Of a DNA stretch of 64,000 nt, positions 21,515-32,140 are shown in pieces; positions within the stretch are counted from its first letter, which is position 1; each line of letters opens with the position of its first letter. Below the pieces are notes generated by a model. It made no database searches, was not told the origin of the DNA, and saw nothing but the letters and a program-made list of their open reading frames with translations. The stretch comes from Rhynchopus sp. YZ270_cl-10 (taxonomy: Eukaryota; Euglenozoa; Diplonemea; Diplonemida; Diplonemidae): NCBI GenBank assembly GCA_964035575.1, contig OZ037855.1, positions 310,001 through 374,000 of the forward strand, given 5' to 3'. The translations under genes and the position numbers were made by a program.

Positions 21515-22800
21515 TCTTTGAGCTCGCAGTTCAGATAATTAAAGAACAATACTTTGTTATGCATTTCCGTACCGGGTAAGCACATGAAATGAACCACTAT
21601 TGGGGGGGGAGGAAGGCATATGAAGATAAAGAAAACCTGAAAGAAAAGAATATTTGGAAAAAAAAAAAAGTGCAATGCACACATACGTATCCAAGAACCG
21701 CAAGATGATAGAGTCCTGTCCAAACTCAAGGCATCATGCAGAAATGGGAGGGGGCCCGGGGGGAAAAGCACGCAGAAAGAAAGTCTCGTGAACAGATATG
21801 CAGGAAAAAAAAATTGCCAGTAAGAGAGATCACACACATTTGGTGTTGACTCGCACAGCCTACCCCATTTTTTGTATCTATTTTTTTTGTTTTTTTTTGT
21901 TTTTTTTGAAGAATTTTTGAACATTTTTTTGTTGTTTGTTGTTGTGAGTAGTTCGGATACCACCTCGCGCAGAGTCTGTTCCACAGCTCATATATTTGCT
22001 CATGGAATCTTTTGCTTGGTTTGCGGTACCTTTTGTTTTTGGTCGTCCCAATTCCACACAAAACGGACAAACCCCCCAATCAGCGTTACAAAGTGTGAGA
22101 TGGGTGGTGGAGTGGGTATTTTGAGGAATACGTGATTACTGTTGGTTAAATACAAAACAAACCCTCCCTCCCTCTGAGGCTTGTATTTCTCCTAAAAGGG
22201 GCATTTAACCTCAGTAAGGATTAATTATTTTTTAAAGAATGATGGAGTTGTCCATCGGTAAGTGAAGTGTAAAATCACGGCAAATCAACGCCGAGAGAGA
22301 TGGGTGGAATGAGGGGTAATGAACGGGTATTTTGAAGTTTTTTTTTTGCGTTGTGCAAAATAAGGGGGGTAGGGTATAACAGAAGGAAAGGAATCGATAA
22401 AGTAAAGCCATATTCGTTTAATTGTTTCCGAAGAAGAGGCACATAAAAAAAATAAAGCCTACCTAAAAAACCCTGCTCCCGGAGCGTAAAAAAAACTTTA
22501 TGTTTTTGGCAGAGGATTGGTGTCACAAAAAAAACCCCCGCCAATAAAAAATAGGAGAACACAAAACACAAGGCCTTTTTCGAAAGCAAAACCACCTTTT
22601 TGTTGAATGAGAATAGCCGCAAAACAGCGGGGGTATATGGGGGGGAAAAAAGCGTGAAATTGATTGGGATTTTTTAAATCTGCCTCAGGTTGTTTAACGT
22701 GAAGACAGGATATGTGAGTGGACAGACACAGTGCGCCTCCGTGCATGTTCGTGAGAGAGCCCAATGATAAAATTAGATCACCCAAAAAAAAGGGGCTAAG
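21515..22800. other. Gene-free region
   Basis: A/T-rich with several short ORFs on both strands (longest 159 residues, minus, low complexity and F-rich). No gene is called. Confidence 0.4.
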
Positions 22801-22872
22801 GATACTTACAGACAGCACACCGCATCCCGAAGAGTGTGGCAGAGACGAGACATTAACAACTCTGGTCTGACT
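22801..22872 (+). repeat. D module
   Basis: ACAGACAGCACACCGCATCC, GAGTGTGGCAGAGACGA, AACTCTGGTCTGAC. Same order of words as 42077-42154. Confidence 0.65.
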
Positions 22873-24036
22873 ATTTAGCTTATTGCTAATATTTTGCTAA
22901 TATTTTGTCGACAAACAAAACGCCAGTTATGAGTATACAGTTGAAGCACACATGTCTGAGGGATAATGAACTTAAACAGACACGCACGCGCTGCACACGA
23001 TGAACACACTGGCAGCCATACAGAGAAGTGGGGGTATCCTTTTCCTTTATGATCAGGGGGGGAAGGGGTTTTTTTGGAAAGGAACGTTCCCACATATTTA
23101 ATCCTCGCAGAAAAAATAAAAAGTTGTTGAAACGTGCTAAAAACGCAGCTCGGTCGAGCTCATGCAAGTAAGTATGAAAAGGCTGAATACCTTTGAAAAC
23201 ACAATACATTAAAAAAAAAAAAAAAACTGAAAAGACGTTCAATGGGAACGGTCTTCAAAATAAACAGTAGAGTTGACAGTGGCAACGTCTCTTGGACGCA
23301 GGCACAAGAAAAGTTGGTACGATGCGTCTACGCCTCGTTGTACCTTTTGCCAAGGGGGCGGACTGCACCGTATCAACGACACATATCCGACGTTTTGTAA
23401 AGGACACAAACTAATAGCCTGCATTTGATTCCTAAACGAAGGAAATATGTGAAATGATCGTGGTAGTTTGAAGAACAAAGAGTGAACCGTGACAAAAAAC
23501 GAACATACACCCCTGAGGTGGCAGGGGCATGCACGCAAAATCCGGGCATAATGTGATGGTTTCAGTGACTCCGTTCGGGTCTGGCTGTGGGGTAGATAGG
23601 TTGGTAAACGTATGGACAACTACAGACATCAAGGGTAACCCCCGGTAAAGCTGTGTCCGGACAAAAACGCTGTGATGGACATGACCTGTCACCAGTCTTC
23701 TGGGGCAGGGACAAAATGAGGGCAAATTTTTTTTGTAAGATGGGGTAAAATCATGTTGTGTCACTTTGATAGCTATCGTTGTAATAACAGCCTGCAAAAG
23801 GCTAAAAGAACGAAGCGAAGTGAAGGACTGTGTATGGAAGAGAGAAAAAAAGCAGGAAACTTCTTTTTGAAAGAGAATGTAAGAAGGTCTCAAGCTGGAT
23901 TGCCTTTTATCTGCCTATTAAAAGAAATTTTGCGATATCGTGCAAGATGTAGGACATCTCGTGTACACACCATATTAAACGATCTTTTTTGTTGTTGCAC
24001 TTTGGTTGGAATATCGGAAACAAAAAAACAAAAATT
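22873..24036. other. Gene-free region with shared short motifs
   Basis: AACGCAGCTCGGTCGAGCTC (23145) recurs at 27390 with one change, and contains a self-complementary GAGCTCGGTCGAGCTC-like core. A weak HP-C is at about 23270-23302. The minus ORFs at 23239-23893 overlap one another and are unsupported. Confidence 0.45.
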
Positions 24037-24152
24037 GAAGTTGGTAGCGCAAATGCCTCATGCCACCTGATTTGACTCGAGTTGGCGATCTTTGCCGGAA
24101 GTTGCAAACCGTGCCAAAATCAGGTGGTCATGGTGATGCAGGTACTGTAACC
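24037..24152 (+). repeat. HP-C module split by a foldback insertion
   Basis: The left half AGTTGGTAGCGCAAATGCCT (24038-24057) and the right half GGTGATGCAGGTACTG are separated by the CCACCTG element at 24063-24127 with its duplicated TCATG. The HP-C module was therefore present before the insertion. Confidence 0.7.
24063..24127. mobile_element. Mini foldback element, CCACCTG family, 65 bp
   Basis: Termini CCACCTGATTT and AAATCAGGTGG, flanked by TCATG at 24058-24062 and 24128-24132. The shortest of the three copies. It has landed in an HP-C module. Confidence 0.9.
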
Positions 24153-26209
24153 TATCAAATAAAGTTTTTTCTTTGAATGGGGGAGGGTTTATTGGTTGAG
24201 TCAAAACAAAAAAAAAAACTAATTGATAATGATAGAAAAGGTTTATGGTGTGATTTTCCTAAAAATTAGGTGTAAATTGGGTACTTCTTGGGTCCTTCTA
24301 GGGTATACACCCTAGCCCTATACAGCCACACCAGGTTTGGAAAAAAATTCCTTAGCCGAAAAAAGAGGGACTTAGTCACTTTCACAAACCGTGCCAAAAG
24401 AATATTTGAAATGAAAAAATATCTGACTTTTCCCCCATTTGTACCAAGATCCCTTCACACTCTTTGGGTATGGGGGTAAATAAAAACCAAATGAAACAAA
24501 AAGCGTCAAAAGGACGCTTTTTTGTGAAAAAAATCATCAAGAGAGACACACAACATCGTACCAAAAAAGGCGCAAAAATTGAAATAAAAACGCGTTTTTT
24601 TGGTTGTTTTAATAAAAAATACGACGTAGAAAACGGTGCTCATGTTATGAAATATTTTAAAGGGTGAAGTGAAACGAAAGGTGCGAAAGGCCTTAACGGA
24701 TGACACATGACCAGAGGTAGGTACAACATGCATGCCGCATGGGCGGTTCCGAACACCGTACACCCCTAAAGACGGGGCGAAGTATGGGAGGTATAGGTTT
24801 GTATGTATGTTTGTTTTTTTTTATATGGTGTCCACACCTTTTCGAGAAGAGACCCACCGTGTTTGGTTGATGTGACAAACATGGAATCTCTTTGGTGCTT
24901 ATTTTGTTGCGCACGAAATTAGTAGTGAACCACAACAACAACAACAAAAGAACAGAAAATTAAAAAAAATAAAAAGTAAAAAAAACGAAAAACCGGAACA
25001 CAAAGAAACAGAAAAACCCTAGCTAGATACGCTCACAGGCGTGTATTATTATTTTTCATAAAAATAAAACTGAACAAACATTTTTGCCTTATTTTGTCTC
25101 ACTCTACTGAGGCAAAAAGTGTTCAGGAATTATAAAGTGGACCCCCCTTGTGTCAAGGGGGGTCCACCTGTCAATATCGGCACTTCCGGGAATACCATAC
25201 TGCTTTGCTGTGTCTTTTTTCCGTTGCCTCGTACACGAAATACATCCGCCATTGTGTAACTTTGGAAGCTTTCTTGAAGAAGAAAAAAATTGACGCAATT
25301 ATTTGGGAAGCTATTTAAGTCCTTTCCCTGAGTGACGCAGATAATGCGGGAAGAATCAAAAGGAAAAAGCGTGAGGGGGGGAAAAACACGCCGTTTTGGC
25401 TGAAATCGTGTTCAGTTTCTTATAATTGTGTGTAAGCAAAAGAAAAAAAAAAGGGGGGATGAACCTAAGACTCTGCTTAGTCACCTTGCAAGGATTCCGT
25501 ACGCCCGAATAAGAGGGGCGGTGATGACACAGATATCACACTGTTCAGTATGACCTACTGTTTATATGGTCTAAGGCTCACATATGGGTGGCCCCTGAAC
25601 CATGTTCTGAAAAAATAATGGAAAAAAAAAACAAGAGATAAGAACGGCGGAGTAGCAAATATAAAAAATATGACAGTAAAAAAAAAAAGACAATAAATAA
25701 AGGTGAACAGAGATGGATGCACGACGAGAAAAAAAAAACACAAAGGGCACCCTCTCTAAAAATTTTTTTTTAAAGATGTACCTAAGCTACAGTGGCTTCG
25801 GTCACCTTCAAAAATATGTGAAGACAGCAATGGCGAATGGGTGTGGATGCGATGGACTCCCCTATACCTGTATTTGTATTTTGTGGGGTCGACAGCCAAC
25901 CATTGCGAAAGAAAAAAAATTACGAAAAAATGAAATACCCCCCCTTCTTTATTTATTCGTTGTTTGTTGTTTGTTGATCGCATCCATCCTCGTCCGTACT
26001 TCAGGCAAAGCACACAGCACTTTTGGTGGTTTGAAACACAGCAGTCCGCACTAAAGTCAGATGTCCGCTCTGCACTTTACTTCTCTTCTACTGCTTCTTC
26101 TTCTTTTTTTTTTTTTTTTTCAAACCCCAAACAGGGTTTTATCTTGAAAAAACATTTTAAAATTCTACCCGGTCTACCCGGTCTGGCAAAAAAGTGGTCA
26201 AAAAAAATT
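24153..26209. other. Gene-free region with two HP-A modules
   Basis: HP-A at 25458-25487 (GATGAACCTAAGACTC, TGCTTAGTCACCTT) and 25773-25808 (AAGATGTACCTAAGCTAC, GGCTTCGGTCACCTT). A palindrome GGACCCCCCTTG/CAAGGGGGGTCC lies at 25140-25166. The minus ORF 25104-25298 (GGCISCTRQRKKD) has a CxxC but no family is recognised, and the palindrome sits inside it. Confidence 0.45.
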
Positions 26210-26640
26210 TTTTCGCCTCCGGCGAAAATGTCCCTGTAAACCGTTAAAATTGCTGCATTCACTCGCATATTGCATATCATCTCACGTTCCCCACCTTTGC
26301 GGAAGGGGCAAAAAAATCATGTCAGGTCGGTAGCGTGCAGACGTTTCCTCGTATAGACATCTACAAAAAGAAACGGCAGTCATGGCAAAGGTTCCTGGCG
26401 AAGCCACGGTACGCAACATTTCTAAAAAAATGTTGACATCAAATGACACTGTCGTTGGTCATTATCGTCAGTTCTCGTAAATATTACTTCCATATTTTGC
26501 TGAACGAAAGTTTTGGCGAAGCCACGGTATGCAACATTTCAAAATATTGTGCTTAAAATTGCACATTTTACAGCCAAACTATGTCATGGGTGGCTTGCAA
26601 TCTTGCGCCGCAGGCGCACGGTACGCTACTTTTTTCCTTT
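26210..26640 (+). repeat. R-family composite copy
   Basis: Starts with a TTTTCGCC-TCC-GGCGAAAA hairpin (26210-26228), then two TGGC-GAA-GCCA hairpins with CGGTA(C/T)GCAACATTT tails (26396, 26514), then TGCGCC-GCA-GGCGCA (26604-26618) and a T tract. Same order of parts as 10101-10860 and 16195-16500. Confidence 0.7.
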
Positions 26641-27819
26641 CGCCATGCTGCATGCTTCCTTTTCCTTCGGCGTTTGACCAATTGGGTCGCGTTCTGGCTG
26701 TGACGGGGTCACTTTGTTCATGAGGCCAGTTCTGGTCACTCTTAGAGGTTTGTGTGAGGTACCCCCAAGATATATCATTTTGGTTTTTTTTTTGGCCTGG
26801 CCGGGTGGTTATTTTTTTTTTTCCCCCCAGACCGGGTAAATATTTTTTTTTTTATTTTACCCGGTCTAGGGACCACTAACATATAAGGAGATAAAACCCT
26901 GACCCCAAAAGTCCCGAAATACCCCGAAAACCCGCGTCCTGAAGTACGGGGGAGAGGTGGAGCACAAAAGGGGGGAAGGGGAAACGGTAAGACTCATGGC
27001 AACCGAAGAACGCGTCTTTCATTTCCAGACGTATTGCATACTCGTACAAAAGAGAACAAAAAAACGAAGGTAAAGTTGATAGTGCAAAAAATATATCGAA
27101 AAAAAAAAAAGGAAAAAAAATGCGCCACAGAGCGACGCAAACCCGACGTGGGTTCCGGGGTGTTGCACTGAGACGCAAAAAGTTACGTCCATATATTTTA
27201 CGATTACGGTAAACAACTAGAGATGAATGTGTCTCACAGAACACTCAAATCACAGAATAAAAAATATGGAAAAATATTTTTTTTTTTGCAGCAAAGTGCC
27301 AAAAGAGAAAATACAAAACTCTGCCGAAACACACATCGTGTACGAGGGGGGGAACGCAACAAAAGACCAAAAACAATAGTTGCTAAAACGCAGCTCGGTC
27401 GAGTTCATGCAAAGGGTGGGACGTGAGCGATCCGCACCGTAAGAGAACGGAGGCGGGTTCACAACCGCTCGGCGAATCACGCGACCTCTTCATACCCCAG
27501 CCTTTTTTTAGCTGGCAAAACAAAAAACAAAAAACAAAAAATAAACTAATACGATTTTGCACGTGCCCGTGAGAGCATAGCGGGGACCCTAAGTGCAATC
27601 ATGGCTCAGTTCGTAAACGCGCACCTGCCATCCAATGCCATCGCTTTGGGAGAGCGACTTGCCTTGCGGCATCAGATGACTCCTTACGTAGTGGGGGGGA
27701 TCTACGCGGACAGTGTAGAGGGGGTGGGGGTGGGGGGCGGCATTCTCTACCTGGCTTCTGAAGAAGGGTGTCGTCCCTTGGGGCTACCGCAAAGTGCAAT
27801 GCGGACTCGAGAAGTCATT
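26641..27819. other. Gene-free region
   Basis: Contains ACCCGGTCTA repeats near 26830-26870 and the GCTCGGTCGAGTTC motif near 27390. The plus frame opening at 27601 is mentioned under rejected items. Confidence 0.4.
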
Positions 27820-27950
27820 TGCAGGCAGCACATCTCACCCCTGGATGTGGCAGCTCTCCCGTGTGCAATAAGCTGGCCTGACTCCATAAAACAGAATAAT
27901 TTAAAAAAAAATGAAAAATTTAATGCAGACACCTCAACGGATGCAGGCAC
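27820..27950 (+). repeat. D module then a short HP-C
   Basis: D at 27820-27884 (GCAGGCAGCACATCTCACCC, GTGGCAGCTCTCC, GGCCTGACTCC) and HP-C at 27921-27950 (TAATGCAGACACCTCA, GGATGCAGGCAC). Confidence 0.55.
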
Positions 27951-29030
27951 AGAAAGAATGCAGGACAGGACAAAGGGGGGGGGAAATATTTGGAAAAGAA
28001 AAGGAAAGAAAAAAAGAAAAACATTTGGACACGTGTGGTCCACTTAAGGCACGACAGTTGTTTGTTACTGTAATTCTTGGTTTTTGTGTTCGTGTCAGAG
28101 TTTTTTTTTTTTTTTTTTCTAAACCCAACAACGAACAACAAAAAATCACGACAACAACATTGTCGGCGGACTCCGAGATGGGAATCGGTAAAAAAAGGAA
28201 AGAAAGACAAAATCATAATAATCATAATAATAATGAATTGTTTGGAAGTATTTTTTTTTTCTTCCGGTTGTTTGTTTGTTTGTTTGTTATTCGGTATTTG
28301 TTATTGTGAATCAACACTGAACTCGAGATGAGTTCTGTATCTCTTTTTTCTTTTTGCATACAACGTCACACAACGAGAAAAATAACTTTGATTTTTTTCT
28401 TCTTTTTTTCAATAAAAAGAAAAATCCCCAACCACCCGCGCTCCGAAAAGTTTGAAAGGTTGGAACGACGGTATCATTGGAAAGAGGGAAATTTCTTTTT
28501 TAGAAAAAAAGTGGGGGTATTTGGGAAGAGTGACTCGAGGAAAGGAGGCATTTGAGTGGAGCGGAGGTGAAGGTGGAGGGAGGAGGGGAGATAACAAAAG
28601 TTATGGGCGCAAGCAGTGTGCACTTCCTTTTTATTGCACCGACAATATCACCTACAAAGGCTCTGTACAGCGCGTGGGGTACACATTTCGATGTGTACCC
28701 CACGGAACGTGAGGGGGTTCAAAAAAGTGTTGTAAAACCAAAAAATGGTTGGTTCTCTCTGTATTGCTTTGGCTTTTGCCTTTTTTTTTGCCGAAAAAAG
28801 CAAAGGGACGCGAATGGGAAGTGAGAAAATTTGAAAACCTAAGTCTCACATGCTTAGTTTTAAAAAAATCGTTTGTATAGTTTTGCAAGTCGTCAAAATG
28901 TGCGCAATCAGACGGGGTGGGGTGCAAAAAAAAAAAAAAAAAATTGCAGGGATGAGGGTGGGGTGGTGCGGGGTTCTAAATTTCTCGATTAAACCCCCTA
29001 AGAGAGCAGGAGAGAGGGAGAGGGGAGTCA
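27951..29030. other. Gene-free region with one HP-A remnant
   Basis: HP-A-like 28834-28860 (AACCTAAGTCTCACATGC, TTAGTTT). A palindrome GTGGGGTACACA/TGTGTACCCCAC lies near 28674-28702. No gene is called. Confidence 0.4.
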
Positions 29031-29039
29031 AAAAATGAA

Positions 29040-30978
29040 GGGGTAAGGACATTCTGGTACCCCCAAGTTTGACTTTTGGACAATTCAGACCCACAAGGTT
29101 TACGATAAAGACACTTCAGAACCACAAGGTTTGCATTTTGGACAGTTCAACCCCACAAGGTTTGCACTTTGGACAGTTCAGACCTTGTGGGTCTGAACTG
29201 TCCAAAATGCAAACCTTGTGGGTCTGAAGTGTCCAAAATTCAAACCTTGTGGTCTGAAGTGTCCAAAATACAAACCTTGTGGTTCTGAACTGTCCAAAAG
29301 TCAAACCTTGTTGTTCTGAACTGTCCAAAAGTCAAACCTTGTACGTGTTTTCTTCTTCTAAGGTGCTTGCTCTCCATACCTAGACCCTCGAATTTTTTTT
29401 CTTGACCCCATACATATGGGTGCATTTCGACGATTTGAGGCCATTCAAAGCAAAAGTTGGCACTTTTGAGCATCTGCGGGGGTCTAAAGCACGGTTTTGC
29501 GTACACCACGCTGGATGATAGGGGTCACATGATAGGTCACATCATGTGGCCATATATCAAGTTACACCGCAAAAATCTACCAGACCCTGTCTTCGTACAA
29601 CGCCGCAGACAGGCCAAACATGCGTTGGACTCAGAGGAATGCCTGCTGTGCAGGTATCAAACATGAGAACCAACTCCCAGCAACAAGGGGCGCCTTTTGG
29701 CAGGCGTTGTTGAGGGTGTTTGGGGTGCAAAGTTTTCCACAATTTTGATGCGCGGGTACAGAAGCGTTGTCTTGTTCTTTCATCTCTAGGAAGTTAAATG
29801 TTCAATCGCGTTTAACTACCACTAGTCTAGGGCTTGTTCAGTGAACCCACGAGGGGTCGAAGGGGGTTGGTTATCCCATATCTATCAAAGGTTGTGTCGA
29901 CCAGGCGAATCCACTATGTTACGCTGTACGTTGTTAAATCCGAAGAAATAACAACAGTGCATATGGCAGCGTCCGCAAACCACCCCCCCTTAAAGGTTAT
30001 TATCAACTGCAGGAAGTTTGTTAAAAAGAGTGCCTCACGCTACACAAACCACCACCCGCGATTGACTTAGATGATAACTAGAGAATTCAGAACAAAACAA
30101 CACCCTGCCCCATACACACTAAATTGTCATGCTCAAGAGCATGCCTGGGCCAAAATTACTGTGACACAAAAGGCAACAATACTACCCACAAGGAGTGTGA
30201 AATGTGCACTGGTTTTCTGGGGGAACGCAATATTTTATTGTGCCTCGTCCTCCGCGAGCAGAGGACAGACTTTCCGGAAAGTTTCCAAAGGTCGAATTTC
30301 TTGCACTAGCCATGCTCCCTGGGTTAAATGGCAATAGCAGTGACTGACTTCTGAGAGAAACAGGGCACTTGAAACCCAATTTTCATTATTTTGGTGTAAT
30401 CCTGTGAGGGATGGGTGGGGAGGTGTGGGTGTGGGTGGGTGAAAAAAGGTGCACGAAGACAGGGTCTGGTAGATTTTTGCGGTGTAACTTGATATATGGC
30501 CACATGATGTGACCTATCATGTGACCCCTATCATCCAGCGTGGTGTACGCAAAACCGTGCTTTAGACCCCCGCAGATGCTCAAAAGTGCCAACTTTTGCT
30601 TTGAATGGCCTCAAATCGTCGAAATGCACCCATATGTATGGGGTCAAGAAAAAAAATTCGAGGGTCTAGGTATGGAGAGCAAGCACCTTAGAAGAAGAAA
30701 ACACGTACAAGGTTTGACTTTTGGACAGTTCAGAACAACAAGGTTTGACTTTTGGACACTTCAGACCCACAAGGTTTGCATTTTGGACAGTTCAGACCCA
30801 CAAGGTCTGAACTGTCCAAAGTGCAAACCTTGTGGGGTTGAACTGTCCAAAATGCAAACCTTGTGGTTCTGAAGTGTCTTTATCGTAAACCTTGTGGGTC
30901 TGAATTGTCTTTATCGAAACCTTGTGGGTCTGAATTGTCCAAAAGTCAAACTTGGGGGTACCAGAATGTCCTTACCCC
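29040..30978. mobile_element. Mutator-like foldback element, 1.94 kb, 9-bp target duplication
   Basis: Ends GGGGTAAGGACATTCTGG and CCAGAATGTCCTTACCCC. The inverted arms are more than 500 bp each (29040-29596 and 30453-30978). AAAAATGAA lies immediately outside both ends (29031-29039 and 30979-30987). Long inverted repeats with a 9-bp duplication are typical of Mutator-like DNA transposons. Each arm carries about ten 30-31-bp units built on CAAGGTTTGC and GGACAGTTCAGA which switch orientation midway, making palindromes inside the palindrome. No transposase is visible, so it is non-autonomous. Confidence 0.88.
29597..30452 (+). mobile_element. Interior of the foldback: unidentified repeat element, copy 2
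   Basis: Matches 14760-15610 inverted, block by block. At 29958-30000 it also contains CATATGGCAGCGTCCGC plus a C run, like the ends of the 57983-59030 foldback. Frames are broken. Either cargo carried by the foldback or its decayed coding part. Confidence 0.5.
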
Positions 30979-30987
30979 AAAAATGAA

Positions 30988-31422
30988 AAGAAAAGGGGGG
31001 AAGCAAGTCACCTTCTTGCGCACTCTCCTCACTTACGCTTGTAGCCGGGACTCTTACCTTGACTCCCACTACTCCCTTACCACAATTTTTCTCTCTCTTT
31101 TTTTTTTTCTTTTTTTTTCCCTGCAATTTTCGTTATATTTTGTTTTTCATTCAATAGACTTGAAGGGGAAAGTAAAAGAGAGAGAGAAAAAAACAGGAAA
31201 TCATACTGGAAAAAAAATGGGGAGAATGGTGATTGAGGAAAAAAAAAAGAAAAGTTATGAAAGTTTTGGTTATCTGGGGTGGGGGAATTGACCCCTTGGT
31301 GAGAAAAGTTCTTCAGCTCTTCTTTGAAACATAATGTACCTTTTTTTAATTTCCCCCCCGTTGAGGCTCTTTTGGAAGAGCGAAAATAAATTTTCTCCTT
31401 TTTTCTTTCTTTTGAGATCGTT
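30988..31422. other. Intergenic, downstream of the cyclin gene
   Basis: A/T-rich; contains a T-rich tract (31100-31140) and a GAGGCTCTTTTGGAAGAGC-like hairpin near 31361-31382. On the minus strand that hairpin lies about 40-60 bases past the cyclin stop. No gene is called. Confidence 0.4.
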
Positions 31423-32028
31423 TCAAACCCTCCTCATCATTTCTTCTCTGGGTTCGGAGGGTGGTGCCACATCGGTGGGGCACATTTCATGGTAGGTGCA
31501 GTCGTCTAACGCAATGTGCATTTTTCTTGCTACTCCGGTACAGAGCTGGTAGACCTGCTGTCTGTAGGACATATACTCCTCATTTGAGATATGCGCTGAG
31601 AAGTTAAGGTCGACGAGAAGCTGTGTTTCGAGCTTGCAGAGCTCAGAGACGGGCACCCCACCTACCACCGCAAAGAAGGAGTTGGGTGGCACCACATCAT
31701 AGAGCCATTTTGAAGCAAGCACCAAGGCTGCGAGGAGAAGCCTGTGCACGGTTCTTGCGTTGATCGCCCTCTTGGATTGCACCACCCGGTCGACATATGC
31801 AAGCGCAATCAACACAACTTCAACATCACTCCTCGTCTTGCTCAGCCACCTCGCCAAATACAACCGCAACGAAACCTCACACACAACCTTCCCCATATAG
31901 GGACTCTCCGGTTCGCTCTGACCACACCCCTTCCTCGCAAGCTTGCAGCAAAGCTCTCCAATCGCCTCAGCAACAACACGGCCACCTACGCCAAGAGGAA
32001 CTGCGATGTTGCATGGTTTATCCATCAT
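31423..32028 (-). CDS. PHO80-like (P/U-type) cyclin
   Basis: A 201-residue protein with a single cyclin box. Residues 51-112 hold the first helices (EVSLRLYLARWL, VVLIALAYVDRV) and the diagnostic HRLLLAALVLASKWLYD (95-111). Residues 129-143 (ELCKLETQLLVDLNF) are the helix-4/5 signature of PHO80-type cyclins. Length and layout match short P/U-type cyclins, which bind and activate a cyclin-dependent kinase, in phosphate signalling in yeast and in cell-cycle control in trypanosomes. I take the first of two adjacent ATGs (32028); an upstream non-ATG frame extends a little but is unlikely to be used. It stands alone, intronless, on the minus strand. The 100 bases before the ATG are strongly pyrimidine-rich on the coding strand. 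The partner kinase is not in the window. The family call is firm; the specific role is inference. Confidence 0.9.
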   Translation of the reverse strand: MMDKPCNIAVPLGVGGRVVAEAIGELCCKLARKGCGQSEPESPYMGKVVCEVSLRLYLARWLSKTRSDVEVVLIALAYVDRVVQSKRAINARTVHRLLLAALVLASKWLYDVVPPNSFFAVVGGVPVSELCKLETQLLVDLNFSAHISNEEYMSYRQQVYQLCTGVARKMHIALDDCTYHEMCPTDVAPPSEPREEMMRRV

Positions 32029-32140
32029 CGTGGGAATCAAAATTTGTGGGAGGGGTAGGGGAAGAAGGGAGGGGGTGAAGGAAGGGGAGGGGGAAAGAGC
32101 TTTTTTGGTAGCAAAAAAGTTTTAAAAAGGTTTGAGAATT
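32029..32140 (-). promoter_or_regulatory. Pyrimidine-rich leader region of the cyclin gene
   Basis: On the coding strand this is an almost pure C/T tract (CCCCCTCCCCTTCCTTCACC and similar). It could serve as a splice-acceptor tract, but no AG lies between it and the ATG, so the acceptor would have to be elsewhere. Confidence 0.3.

Noticed and set aside
27601-28047. 148-residue plus ORF starting MAQFVNAHLP
   Set aside because: The first 70 residues look plausible, but the frame then runs through a D module and an HP-C module and ends in a lysine-rich tract; no family seen.
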